Shown: positions 1-8,294, counted from the first letter of the stretch. The stretch: DNA of 64,000 nt from Streptomyces sp. NBC_00376 (GCF_036077095.1 NZ_CP107960.1:7936001-8000000); one strand, 5' to 3'. Made by a program: numbers and translations. Notes: generated by a model not told the origin, from the letters alone.

Positions 1-889
1 GGTAGGCCCCGTCGGTCGGCATGGTGAACACGCCGATGTCGTCGCTCTTCTTCGCGGCGTCGGCGGCGGGCACGAAGAACGAACCCATGATGTACATCGC
101 GGACTTGCCGTTCAGGAAGGCCGTCTGGCCGTCCGCGTAGGTGAGGCCGAGCGCGCTCTTGTCCAGGTAGCCCTTGTCGATCCAGCTCTTGTAGTGCTCC
201 AGGTAGGGCAGGTAGCCGCTCTTCGCGAAGGAGGCCTTCCCGTCCTTGCGCTTGGCCGTCCACTCGGGGTCGGCGGTGAGCACACCCGCGTCGGCCATCA
301 TGGAGAACTGGGAGCCGGTGACCCACTGACCGGCGGTCTGCAGCGGCTTGAAGCCGGCTCCCTTCAAGCTGCCCATGGCCGAAGTGAACTGATCCAGGGA
401 CCGGATGTTCGTGGCGTCGATCCCGGCCTTCTCGAAGGCGGCCTTGCTGTAGAACACGAGCGACTGGATCTGCTCACCCACACCGACCACGTAGTGCTTG
501 CCGTCGATGGCGTACTGGTCGGCCAGCGGCGTCTTGGTGGTCCAGGGCTGGTCGGACAGGTCGGCGAAGAGCGACGCGGTTTCGGCGGTCGGCGTGATCT
601 GCTGGGCGACATCCGGCGGATCGCCCGCCGCCAGGTCCTGCCTCAGCTTCGCGTCCGCCGAGATCGTGCCGGTCAGTTCGAGCTTGACCGTCACTCCGGG
701 GTGGGATTTCTCGTACGTGTCGAAGAGATCGTTCCAGTACTTCTCCGTCAGGTTCGGCGTGATGTTCACGATGACGCGGAGGGTCGTGCCCTCCGAGGCC
801 TGGTCGGAGCCGTTGCCGCAGGCGACGGCCGATGCCATCACGAGGGGAGCCACGGCGAGTCCGCAGGTACGGCGCCACATTTTCTTCAT
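1..889 (-). CDS. ABC sugar transporter substrate-binding lipoprotein (3' end outside window)
   Basis: Lipid-anchored extracellular binding protein of the family 1 solute-binding type, delivering a sugar to an ABC importer. The N-terminus is a lipoprotein signal (MKKMWRRTCG, hydrophobic stretch, lipobox AVAC with the acceptor at Cys24), followed by a typical binding-protein body with FYNKAAFEKAG near residue 145 and QTAGQWVTGSQF. About 296 codons are visible; the C-terminus and stop lie beyond position 1. The ATG at 889 follows GGAG with nine bases between. It lies downstream of, and in the same direction as, the fucosidase gene, and its 315-bp leader carries two CTATCGAT-type motifs, so it probably opens an importer operon for fucosylated sugars. 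That substrate is inferred from context. Confidence 0.9.
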   Translation of the reverse strand, partial: MKKMWRRTCGLAVAPLVMASAVACGNGSDQASEGTTLRVIVNITPNLTEKYWNDLFDTYEKSHPGVTVKLELTGTISADAKLRQDLAAGDPPDVAQQITPTAETASLFADLSDQPWTTKTPLADQYAIDGKHYVVGVGEQIQSLVFYSKAAFEKAGIDATNIRSLDQFTSAMGSLKGAGFKPLQTAGQWVTGSQFSMMADAGVLTADPEWTAKRKDGKASFAKSGYLPYLEHYKSWIDKGYLDKSALGLTYADGQTAFLNGKSAMYIMGSFFVPAADAAKKSDDIGVFTMPTDGAY

Positions 890-1204
890 CGGGACACGCT
901 CCGTTGCGTAGTCGTGAATAATCGATAGTTGGTGTTCAGTCGCAGAGTTCCCGGTGGAGCTGTGATGGGAGGGGGGTGCGGGCGGCCGATCGGTACGGTC
1001 GCCCGGAGGGGTGGCGCGATGCGGCGAAGGCGGGGCGGGGCCCTCGCCTCTGTGTCTATCGTCTATCGATTGCTGATGCTAAAGGGCTGCATCTCGCTTC
1101 TTCAAGAGTGCTGCGGCAATGCTCTGAGTTCCTTTCCCCGGTTCCGGTCGGCTCCGTCGGCGAGCAACCACCGCACGGCGACGAGGCCTTGGGCACCAGG
1201 GAGA
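890..1204. promoter_or_regulatory. Leader of the binding-protein gene with two CTATCGAT-type motifs
   Basis: A 315-bp gap with no convincing gene. Read on the minus strand it holds CTATCGATTATT at 917-928, about 30 bp before the start of the binding-protein gene, and CAATCGATAG at 1063-1072 followed by a direct repeat (CGATAGACGATAGACAC). The same ATCGAT core recurs twice in the fucosidase/RraA intergenic region, so these are probably binding sites of one regulator that is not encoded inside the window. No strong terminator hairpin was seen after the fucosidase gene. Confidence 0.55.
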
Positions 1205-2473
1205 TCACTCCTGCCCGTCCAGCTCCAGCTCGATCACCGGGAGCAGCACGTCGGGCCGGGCGATCGGCAGGGTCAGGGTCAGGGTGCCCGCAGGCTGGTT
1301 CGGCGGCGCGAGGTTGTTGTGCTCGTGCCGTGTGCCGTCCATCTCCTGGAACCGGATCTCCGAACCGTCGTGCAGGAGTTGGGCGTAACGCACCCGCCCG
1401 GCCAGTCCCGGCAGGTGGAGGTGTCTGAGCGGCCAGGCCAGCAGGTGCAGATACAGGCGGCGGCCGGCCTGCGTGTACAGGGCGTTCGCCGGCGCCTCGA
1501 ACGCGCTCGGCCCCGCGCCCTGCACGGAACGCGCGTGCAGCCGGGTCCACTCGCCGATGGCTCCGAGCGTGGCGCGGGCTCGCGGGTCCAGGGCGCCGCG
1601 GCCGGTGGGTCCGACGTTCAGGATGAGATTGCCGCCGCAGGCGACGGACTGCACCAGCATGCGGACCAGTAGCGCGGGGTCCTTGTAGTCGTGGTTGTCG
1701 CGGTCGTATCCCCACGAGCCGTTGAGGGTGTGGCAGGCCTCCCACATCACCCGCTCACCGCCGCGCTCCAGCGGCCGGTCGGGCTGGTACTGCTCGGGCG
1801 TCACGTAGTCGCCGGGGATGCCGAGCCGGTCGTTGACGAGGATGCCGGGCTGCAACTCCTTCACCAGGGAGCGGAGTTGCCCGGCACCCCACTCCTGTGG
1901 CCCCTTCTCCGGATATGTGAAGTCGAAGAAGAGCAGGTCGATCGGGCCGTAGGCGGTGAGGAGCTCGCGTATCTGCCCCTCCATGTACGCGCGGTAGCGT
2001 GCCATGTCACGCGGCTCCTGCTCGGCCGCGGTGCCGCGCAGCGGATGGTGCTCGTCGACCGTGAAGTCGGGGTGGTGCCAGTCGAGCAGCGAGTAGTACA
2101 GGCCGACGCGCAGGCCCTCGGCGCGCATCGCGTCGACGAACTCGCGCACCAGGTCCCGGCCCGTCGCGCGCACCGAGGTGTAGTCGGACAGCGCCGAGTC
2201 GAACAGGCAGAAACCGTCGTGGTGCTTGGCAGTCAGCACCGCGTATCGCATGCCCGACTCGCGTGCCGTACGCGCCAGTTGCGGGGCATCGAAGAGATCG
2301 GGATCGAAGCGGTGCAGGTAACGGTCGTACGCCTGCTGCGACATGGATTCCCGGCTGCGCACCCACTCGTGCCGGGCCGCCAGGCTGTACAGGCCGAAGT
2401 GGACGAACAGTCCGAAGCGAGCGGCCTCGAACCACCCGGTGGGATCAGGGGAGTCGGTGGAAGCATCGGTCAC
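1205..2473 (-). CDS. GH29-type alpha-L-fucosidase
   Basis: Predicted to cleave terminal alpha-L-fucose from oligosaccharides. It has the GH29 N-terminal signature WFEAARFGLFVHFGLYS, the AKHHDGFCLFDS motif, and FFDFTYP near residue 190, where the family carries its nucleophile Asp. At 422 aa it matches bacterial GH29 catalytic domains. No signal peptide is visible, so it probably acts in the cytoplasm on imported oligosaccharides. I chose GTG 2473 because AGGAG lies six bases upstream; an ATG at 2500 would add nine residues without a ribosome site. It diverges from the RraA-family gene, and two ATCGAT motifs lie between them. Confidence 0.88.
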   Translation of the reverse strand: MTDASTDSPDPTGWFEAARFGLFVHFGLYSLAARHEWVRSRESMSQQAYDRYLHRFDPDLFDAPQLARTARESGMRYAVLTAKHHDGFCLFDSALSDYTSVRATGRDLVREFVDAMRAEGLRVGLYYSLLDWHHPDFTVDEHHPLRGTAAEQEPRDMARYRAYMEGQIRELLTAYGPIDLLFFDFTYPEKGPQEWGAGQLRSLVKELQPGILVNDRLGIPGDYVTPEQYQPDRPLERGGERVMWEACHTLNGSWGYDRDNHDYKDPALLVRMLVQSVACGGNLILNVGPTGRGALDPRARATLGAIGEWTRLHARSVQGAGPSAFEAPANALYTQAGRRLYLHLLAWPLRHLHLPGLAGRVRYAQLLHDGSEIRFQEMDGTRHEHNNLAPPNQPAGTLTLTLPIARPDVLLPVIELELDGQE

Positions 2474-2499
2474 GGAAGGCTCCTGACGCATTGACATCA

Positions 2500-2532
2500 C
2501 TAATCGATTGGCTGTTATCTACCATCGATAGG
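2500..2532. promoter_or_regulatory. Paired CTATCGAT-type operators in divergent promoter
   Basis: CTAATCGATTG at 2500-2510 and CCATCGATAGG at 2522-2532 are two copies of an ATCGAT-centred motif in the gap between the fucosidase gene (leftward) and the RraA-family gene (rightward). They match the motifs at 917-928 and 1063-1072. The arrangement suits one repressor controlling both divergent genes and the downstream importer. The identity of the regulator is unknown. Confidence 0.5.
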
Positions 2533-2582
2533 CGATGGTGTCACTGGCGTTGTGCGCGACGAGCGCACGGAGAGGCAAGTGC

Positions 2583-3416
2583 ATGAACCCGACAGGGGAT
2601 CAGGAAACGCCGTCGACGGGGGAGACCCGCGTCAGTGGGACGGGGGAGGGCCGTCGTTACGAATCGACGCGAGCGCCGGCCCACACCGCGGACTACGTAC
2701 GGCCCACCTCACAGATGGTGGAGGCCCTCAAGGACGTGAGCGCGGCGACGGCCTGCGCGAAGCTGCACCAGATGGGCATCACCCGGACGTTCATCGACGG
2801 TCCCGTACCGCTGCACCGCGAACCGGACGTGAAGGTCACCGGCGGTGCCGTGACACTGCAGTTCCTGCCGCAGCGCGAGGACGTCTTCAACGGCGCGGAG
2901 CAGGAGGACATCGAGCGCAAGACCGCGCTGTGGGGCGTCCTGGAATCCATCCGGCCCGGCGACGTGCTCGTCGTCTCGGCCTACGGCAGTCACTTCACCG
3001 GTTGCCTCGGCGACATGCTCGTGCGTTACTTCAAGCTGCGCGGCGGTGCCGGGATCGTGGTCGACGGACGGGTGCGGGACGCGGCCCGGGTCCGGGCACT
3101 CGGCGTGCCCATCTGGTGCACCGGCGTCACCCCGCACTACGCCTCGCAGACCGAGCTGTTCCCGTCCGCGTTCAACGTGCCCGTCGGTGTCGGCGGCTCC
3201 CTGGTGACCCCCGGCGACCTGATCGTGGCCGACGAGGACGGCGCCGTCGTCGTGCCGCAGCGGAATGCGATCCCGCTTTCCGAGGATTCCCTGCTGCACC
3301 AGGACCGGGAGGAGTTCGCGCGCCGCCGCCTCGACGAGGGCGGACGGCTCTCCGACTACTACCCGCTCACCGGCGAGGGCCTGACCGAGTACCTGGCGAG
3401 CCGGCCCGCCACCTGA
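2583..3416 (+). CDS. RraA-family protein, possible 2-keto-3-deoxy sugar acid aldolase
   Basis: A 277-aa member of the RraA/HMG-aldolase family. The core includes VSAATACAKLHQMGI near the N-terminus, PGDVLVVSAYGS, the metal/substrate segment GDMLVRYFKLRGGAGIVVDGRVRD, and the C-terminal PGDLIVADEDGAVVVP, which are hallmarks of the fold. Some members are divalent-metal aldolases splitting 4-hydroxy-2-oxoacids to pyruvate; others bind RNase E. Beside a fucosidase, a sugar-acid aldolase (for example acting on 2-keto-3-deoxyfuconate) is the most sensible guess, but that is inference. ATG 2583 follows GAGAGG by seven bases; an upstream in-frame start at 2535 is less likely because it would overlap the operators' promoter. 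Confidence 0.8.
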   Translation: MNPTGDQETPSTGETRVSGTGEGRRYESTRAPAHTADYVRPTSQMVEALKDVSAATACAKLHQMGITRTFIDGPVPLHREPDVKVTGGAVTLQFLPQREDVFNGAEQEDIERKTALWGVLESIRPGDVLVVSAYGSHFTGCLGDMLVRYFKLRGGAGIVVDGRVRDAARVRALGVPIWCTGVTPHYASQTELFPSAFNVPVGVGGSLVTPGDLIVADEDGAVVVPQRNAIPLSEDSLLHQDREEFARRRLDEGGRLSDYYPLTGEGLTEYLASRPAT

Positions 3417-3422
3417 GCCGGG

Positions 3423-3480
3423 CGGGCGCGCGGACGGAGCGGGGACGGGTCGGGACGGAACGGGCGCGCGGACGGAGCGG
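3423..3480. repeat. 20-bp direct repeat in a GC-rich intergenic gap
   Basis: CGGGCGCGCGGACGGAGCGG occurs at 3423-3442 and again, identically, at 3461-3480. It lies in the 240-bp gap between two converging genes (RraA-family and LacI), in which I see no gene. It may contribute to 3' secondary structure or be a local slippage duplication. Confidence 0.6.
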
Positions 3481-3656
3481 TCCCCGGGTGGGTGGTGCGG
3501 GCTCCGGGTGGCGCGGAAGGTGCGAGGTCGGCGGTGGGCGGCCGCGCGGGGCGGCGTCCTGGGCCGGGGAAGGGAGGCGACCGCGGTGCCGGGTGGCGCG
3601 GATGGCGCCACCGGCACAGGCTTCGCCGCCCGAGCGCCCCGGCCGCCGGCACGCTC

Positions 3657-4712
3657 TCAGCCGCGTCCGGGCGCCGTGCTGTCCCGTACCACCAGCCGGG
3701 TGGGCACCAGCGTCGTTCCCCGCTCCTCCCCGCCCTGCCGTACCTGGCGCAGGGCGCTCTCCACACAGCGGCGGCCGACCTCGGCGAAGTCCTGGTGGAC
3801 CGTGGTCAGCGGGGGAAGGAACGAGCCCGACTCCGGGATGTCGTCGAAGCCGATGACCGAGACGTCCTGGGGGACCTTGCGGCCGCGCTCGTTCAGGGCG
3901 CGCAGCAGGCCCAGCGCCATCTGGTCGTTGGCGGCGAACACCGCGGTGCAGTCGGACTGTTCGGCCAGGTGGAGGCCGGCGCGGTAGCCCGACTCCGCCG
4001 ACCAGTCGCCGCGCACCAGGGGCGGCGGCACTCGACCGGCCTCCTCGAGTGCCTTGCGCCAGGCGTCCGTTCGGCGTTGCGCCGCGTACGACGCCTCCGG
4101 TCCGGCGAGATGCCACACGGTGTGGTGTCCGAGGCCGAGCAGATGCTGCACGGCATCCCGGGTGCCGCCCGCCTGGTCGGTGTCGACGACCGCGTACCGG
4201 TCCCCGGCGTCCGAGTCCGCGACCACGATCTTCACGTGCGGCGGCAGCGACAGGGGCGCCGAATCGAGCAGATGGACCTCCATGATGACGATGACGGCGT
4301 CCACCGCCAGCTCGCCCAGCCGGGAGAAGGCGCCGCGCACCTCGTCCTGGGTGGGGACCGCGACCGGCATCAGCGTGACCGAGTACCCCTCCTGCGCGGC
4401 CGATGTCGCGATGGCCTCCAGCGTGCGCATGTTGCCCGTCGTGGACAGGGTGAACGTGATCACGCCGATCGTGCGGAACTCGCCCCGCTTGAGCGCGCGG
4501 GCCGCGCTGTTGGGTCGGTAGCCGAGCTCCTTCATCGCCGTGAGCACCCGTTGCCGCGTCTCCTCGTTGACGCCGGGGAAGCCGTTGGAGACGCGCGACA
4601 CCGTCTGCGCCGAGACCCCCGAGACCCGGGCCACGTCCGCCATCGACGCGCTCTGCGCACGGCGCCGGCCGCCGGCCCCGCCTCGTGCCGGGGCGCTGTC
4701 GGTTGCTCCCAC
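3657..4712 (-). CDS. LacI-family repressor of the beta-galactoside operon
   Basis: A 351-aa transcriptional repressor. The LacI helix-turn-helix is at about residues 24-70 (MADVARVSGVSAQTVSRVSN, then the hinge YRPNSAARALK), followed by a periplasmic-binding-protein-like effector domain with the family motifs AVFAANDQMALGLL and DVSVIGFDDIPES. The GTG at 4712 has a G-rich ribosome site; a start at the internal ATG (residue 24) would still keep the HTH. It is transcribed divergently from the permease/GH42 operon, and two near-perfect palindromes with the central CG typical of LacI operators lie in the gap, so it most likely represses that operon in response to a galactoside. Confidence 0.92.
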   Translation of the reverse strand: MGATDSAPARGGAGGRRRAQSASMADVARVSGVSAQTVSRVSNGFPGVNEETRQRVLTAMKELGYRPNSAARALKRGEFRTIGVITFTLSTTGNMRTLEAIATSAAQEGYSVTLMPVAVPTQDEVRGAFSRLGELAVDAVIVIMEVHLLDSAPLSLPPHVKIVVADSDAGDRYAVVDTDQAGGTRDAVQHLLGLGHHTVWHLAGPEASYAAQRRTDAWRKALEEAGRVPPPLVRGDWSAESGYRAGLHLAEQSDCTAVFAANDQMALGLLRALNERGRKVPQDVSVIGFDDIPESGSFLPPLTTVHQDFAEVGRRCVESALRQVRQGGEERGTTLVPTRLVVRDSTAPGRG

Positions 4713-4801
4713 CGTCCCCCCTCACCAGCTGCCCCGTTCGTATACCGGGAGACAGACTCTTGACCGTGATCAACGGGGCGGTGTAAACATGCCGCCACCC
4801 G

Positions 4802-4817
4802 ATGTTTACGTAAACAT
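4802..4817. promoter_or_regulatory. LacI operator O1
   Basis: ATGTTTACGTAAACAT is a perfect 16-bp palindrome with a central CG, the classic form of LacI-family operators. It lies between the divergent LacI gene and the sugar-permease operon. A degenerate copy (GTGTAAACAT) is seen at 4781-4790. Confidence 0.85.
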
Positions 4818-4845
4818 ATCAGCCGTCAGTGCCTTGCACGCCGAA

Positions 4846-4861
4846 ATGGTTACGCAAACAT
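4846..4861. promoter_or_regulatory. LacI operator O2
   Basis: ATGGTTACGCAAACAT is a near-palindromic second copy of the operator, 44 bp (centre to centre) from O1 and about 43 bp before the first permease start. Two sites about four helical turns apart would allow cooperative binding across the promoter. Confidence 0.8.
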
Positions 4862-4904
4862 CGAGGTCACCACCCGCGAGGGATGTACGAGTGAGGGACG
4901 CAAG

Positions 4905-5831
4905 ATGACGACGCTTCAACCGTCGGCGGCCACGGGGCCCCGCCCGGCCGGACCACCGGTGCGACGGGCACGCCGCTCGTGGACGGGATGGGGGTTCATC
5001 GGCCCCTTCGTCCTCGTCTTCGCGCTGGTCTTCCTGGCACCGCTCGGGTACTCGATCTACTTGAGCCTCTTCCGGACCCAGCTCATCGGCGGCACTGCCT
5101 TCGTGGGCTTCGACAACTACCAACAGGCCCTGCAGGACGGCCAGTTCTGGGAAGGGGTCGGGCGCGTCGGCCTGTTCCTCCTCATCCAGGTGCCGATCAT
5201 GCTGGGGCTCGCGCTGCTGATCGCGCTCGCCCTCGACAGCGGCCGCCTCTACGGCAAGGACTTCTTCCGGATCGCCGTCTTCCTGCCGTACGCGGTGCCC
5301 GCCGTCGTCGCCTCCCTCATGTGGGGCTTCATCTACGGCACCCGCTTCGGCCTGGTCGGCGACATCAACGACGCGTTCGGCGTGAAGCTGCCCGACCCGC
5401 TCTCCTCCGACCTGATCCTGGCGTCCATCGGCAACATCGTGACCTGGGAGTTCGTCGGCTACAACATGCTGATCTTCTTTGCCGCGCTGCGGGTGGTCCC
5501 GCACTCGCTGTACGAGGCGGCGGAGATCGACGGCGCGGGACAGTGGCGCGTCATCTCGGCGATCAAACTGCCGGCCATCCGCGGCGCGCTCGTCATCGCC
5601 ACCATCTTCTCGATCATCGGCAGCTTCCAGCTCTTCAACGAGCCCGCCATCCTCCAGAAGCTGGCACCGAACGCGATCACCACCGACTACACCCCGAACT
5701 ACTACACGTACTCGCTGTCCTTCTCCGGCCAGCAGCACAACTACTCCGCGACGGTCGCCATCGTCATGGGCGTGATCACCATGGTCGTCGCCTACGTCGT
5801 CCAGCTGCGCGGCATGCGCAAGGGAGCGTGA
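4905..5831 (+). CDS. ABC sugar importer permease, MalF/UgpA type
   Basis: First inner-membrane permease of a CUT1-type sugar importer, 308 aa with six predicted membrane helices (for example the first hydrophobic segment WGFIGPFVLVFALVFLAPLG). The EAA loop that contacts the ATPase is visible as YEAAEIDGAGQWRVISAIKLP near residue 205. ATG 4905 follows GAGGGA. The next permease starts four bases after its stop. No ATPase is encoded here, as is usual in Streptomyces, where a shared MsiK-type ATPase energises many importers. Confidence 0.9.
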   Translation: MTTLQPSAATGPRPAGPPVRRARRSWTGWGFIGPFVLVFALVFLAPLGYSIYLSLFRTQLIGGTAFVGFDNYQQALQDGQFWEGVGRVGLFLLIQVPIMLGLALLIALALDSGRLYGKDFFRIAVFLPYAVPAVVASLMWGFIYGTRFGLVGDINDAFGVKLPDPLSSDLILASIGNIVTWEFVGYNMLIFFAALRVVPHSLYEAAEIDGAGQWRVISAIKLPAIRGALVIATIFSIIGSFQLFNEPAILQKLAPNAITTDYTPNYYTYSLSFSGQQHNYSATVAIVMGVITMVVAYVVQLRGMRKGA

Positions 5832-5835
5832 CCCG

Positions 5836-6774
5836 ATGACCGGACCGACCACCGCCACCGCCCCCCGCCCCGCCGCTCCGGCGAAGTCCGCCGCCCCGCG
5901 CCTTCGCGCCCCGCGCCGCCACACCCCCGGGCGCCCCAGGCGCAGTGTCCTGCTGACCCTGCTCACCGCGGTCGTCGTGCTCTACAGCCTCGTCCCGCTG
6001 CTGTGGCTGCTGATCAGCGCCACCAAGACACAGGGGGGACTGGCGCGCTCGTTCGGCCTCTGGTTCGACGGGGACTTCGCCCTGTGGGACAACATCGCCC
6101 AGACCTTCACCTACCAGGACGGTGTCTTCGGCCGCTGGCTCCTCAACACCCTGCTGTACGTGGTGGTGGGCGCGGGCGGTGCCACCTTCCTCGCGGTGCT
6201 CGGTGGGTACGCGCTCGCCAAGTTCGCCTTCCCGGGCAAGCGGGCCGTGTTCGCGGTCGTCATCGGCGCGGTCGCGGTGCCGACCACGGCGCTCGCCGTC
6301 CCGACGTTCCTCATGTTCAGCAAGATCGGCCTGACCGACACCCCGTGGGCGGTCATCGTCCCGTCCCTGATCTCGCCGTTCGGCCTGTATCTGATGTGGG
6401 TGTTCGCCACCGAGGCGATCCCCACCGAGCTGATGGAGGCGGCCCGCATCGACGGCGCGAACGAGGTGCGCACCTTCTTCCGGGTCGCGCTGCCACTGCT
6501 GGCGCCCGGGACGGTCACCGTCCTGCTCTTCACCACGGTCGCGACGTGGAACAACTACTTCCTGCCGCTGATCATGCTGAAGGACCCCGACTGGTACCCG
6601 CTGACCGTCGGACTCGACGCATGGAACAAGCAGGCCTACGCGGCCGGCGGCGAGGTCGTGTTCAACCTGGTGATCACCGGCTCGCTGATCACCATCGTGC
6701 CGCTGATCGCAGCGTTCCTGATGCTCCAGAAGTACTGGCAGTCCGGTCTCGCTGCCGGAAGCGTCAAGGAGTAG
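5836..6774 (+). CDS. ABC sugar importer permease, MalG/UgpE type
   Basis: Second permease of the importer, 312 aa. It has a Pro/Ala/Arg-rich cytoplasmic N-terminus, then a first membrane helix (LLTLLTAVVVLYSLVPLLWL) and the family EAA loop MEAARIDGANEVRTFFRVALPLL near residue 200. It is separated from the preceding permease by four bases and probably translationally coupled. It pairs with that permease to form the heterodimeric channel for the binding protein encoded next. Confidence 0.9.
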   Translation: MTGPTTATAPRPAAPAKSAAPRLRAPRRHTPGRPRRSVLLTLLTAVVVLYSLVPLLWLLISATKTQGGLARSFGLWFDGDFALWDNIAQTFTYQDGVFGRWLLNTLLYVVVGAGGATFLAVLGGYALAKFAFPGKRAVFAVVIGAVAVPTTALAVPTFLMFSKIGLTDTPWAVIVPSLISPFGLYLMWVFATEAIPTELMEAARIDGANEVRTFFRVALPLLAPGTVTVLLFTTVATWNNYFLPLIMLKDPDWYPLTVGLDAWNKQAYAAGGEVVFNLVITGSLITIVPLIAAFLMLQKYWQSGLAAGSVKE

Positions 6775-6809
6775 ACGCAGCCAGGAACCCAGCCTTCACC
6801 GCCCCCGAG

Positions 6810-6851
6810 AACCCTCTGTAGAAGCACGACAACCCTCTGTAGAACCACGAC
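6810..6851. repeat. 21-bp tandem duplication before the binding-protein gene
   Basis: The unit AACCCTCTGTAGAAGCACGAC at 6810-6830 is followed directly by a copy differing at one base (AACCCTCTGTAGAACCACGAC, 6831-6851). It lies in the 94-bp untranslated gap between the second permease and the binding-protein gene, just before the ribosome site GGAAG. It is probably a replication-slippage duplication that lengthens the leader; any effect on translation or mRNA processing is unknown. Confidence 0.85.
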
Positions 6852-6868
6852 GAAGTGGAAGCATCGCC

Positions 6869-8209
6869 ATGCCCAAGAACCCCCGCCGCCTGCTGCGCGG
6901 CATCGGTCTCGTCTGCGCCCTCGCCCTCGGGGTGACCGCCTGCGGCGGCTCCGACGACGAGGACTCCGCACAGAAGAAGGTCGGCGCGGCCGACATCCAG
7001 GCCGCCCTGAAGAAGGGCGGCACGGTAACCGTGTGGGCGTGGGAGCCCACCCTGAAGCAGGTCGTCGCCGACTTCGAGAAGAAGTACCCGAAGGTCGACG
7101 TCAAGCTGGTCAACGCGGGCACCAACAACGACCAGTACAAGGCCCTGCAGAACGCGATCTCGGCCAAGAAGGGCGTCCCCGATGTCGCGCAGATCGAGTA
7201 CTACGCCCTCAGCCAGTACGCGCTGACGAAGTCGGTCACCGACCTCAAGCCGTACGGTGCCGACAAGCTGGCCGACACGTACTCCCCGGGCCCGTGGAAC
7301 GCGGTGCGGGCCGGTGACGGCGTCTACGGCCTGCCGATGGACTCCGGGCCGATGGCGCTCTTCTACAACAAGAAGGTCTTCGACAAGTACGACATCGCCG
7401 TGCCGACGACATGGGACGAGTACGTCGAGGCGGCCGGCAAGCTGCACAAGGCGGACCCGAAGGCATACATCACCAGCGACCTCGGCGACGCGGGCCTGAC
7501 CACCAGCCTTCTGTGGCAGGCCGGGGCGCACCCGTACAAGGTCGACGGCACCAAGGTCGGCATCGACTTCACCGACGAGGGCTCGAAGAAGTACACCGCG
7601 ACCTGGCAGAAGCTCATCGACGAGAAGCTCCTCTCGCCGATCGCCGGATGGAGCGACGACTGGTACAAGGGCCTCGGTGACGGCACCATCGCCACACTGC
7701 CCACCGGTGCGTGGATGCCCGCCAACTTCGCCTCCGGCGTGAAGGGCGCCTCCGGCGACTGGCGCGCCGCCCCGCTGCCGCAGTGGACCAAGGGCGCGAC
7801 GGCCAGCGCGGAGAACGGCGGCAGCTCGCTCGCGCTGCCCGAGCTCGGCGGCAACAAGGAACTCGCGTACGCCTTCGTCGAGTACGCCAACTCCGGTGCG
7901 GGCGTGCAGACCCGCGTCGAGAACGGCGCGTTCCCCGCTACCACGAAGGACCTGGACTCCGAGGCGTTCCAGAACACCGAATTCCCGTACTTCGGCGGCC
8001 AGAGGGCCAACAAGGTCTTCGCCGAGTCCGCGAAGAACGTGCCCACCGACTGGAAGTACCTGCCGTACCAGGTGTACGCCAACTCGATCTTCAACGACAC
8101 CGTCGGCAAGGCCTACATCTCCGGCACCAGGCTGGACCAGGGCCTGAAGGCCTGGCAGGACGCGTCCGTCAAGTACGGCACGGAGCAGGGATTCACCGTC
8201 GAGAAGTAG
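6869..8209 (+). CDS. ABC transporter sugar-binding lipoprotein
   Basis: A 446-aa extracellular binding protein. The signal peptide ends in the lipobox VTAC with the lipidated residue at Cys25, then a Ser/Asp-rich linker and a family 1 solute-binding body (AWEPTLKQVVADFEKKYPKV near residue 57, GPMALFYNKKVFDKYD near 160). ATG 6869 follows GGAAG. Its place between the permeases and a GH42 gene suggests it captures galactosides or galacto-oligosaccharides; the exact ligand cannot be read from the sequence. Confidence 0.9.
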   Translation: MPKNPRRLLRGIGLVCALALGVTACGGSDDEDSAQKKVGAADIQAALKKGGTVTVWAWEPTLKQVVADFEKKYPKVDVKLVNAGTNNDQYKALQNAISAKKGVPDVAQIEYYALSQYALTKSVTDLKPYGADKLADTYSPGPWNAVRAGDGVYGLPMDSGPMALFYNKKVFDKYDIAVPTTWDEYVEAAGKLHKADPKAYITSDLGDAGLTTSLLWQAGAHPYKVDGTKVGIDFTDEGSKKYTATWQKLIDEKLLSPIAGWSDDWYKGLGDGTIATLPTGAWMPANFASGVKGASGDWRAAPLPQWTKGATASAENGGSSLALPELGGNKELAYAFVEYANSGAGVQTRVENGAFPATTKDLDSEAFQNTEFPYFGGQRANKVFAESAKNVPTDWKYLPYQVYANSIFNDTVGKAYISGTRLDQGLKAWQDASVKYGTEQGFTVEK

Positions 8210-8214
8210 CCCCC

Positions 8215-8231
8215 GGAGCCTTCCGGGCTCC
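8215..8231 (+). terminator. Short hairpin between binding protein and GH42 gene
   Basis: GGAGCC-TTCCG-GGCTCC forms a six-bp stem a few bases after the binding-protein stop. It has no T-tract. It could partly attenuate or protect the 3' end, so binding-protein mRNA exceeds that of the downstream hydrolase. Confidence 0.4.
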
Positions 8232-8294
8232 TGACCGCACCACAGCCACAGCCATCGTCATCTCCACCTGACCTTGGACCCCGAAAGGACCTGC

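Noticed and set aside
3417..3656. A gene in the GC-rich gap between the RraA-family and LacI genes
   Set aside because: All frames give only Arg/Gly/Pro/Ala low-complexity sequence without a ribosome site; the gap holds a direct repeat only.
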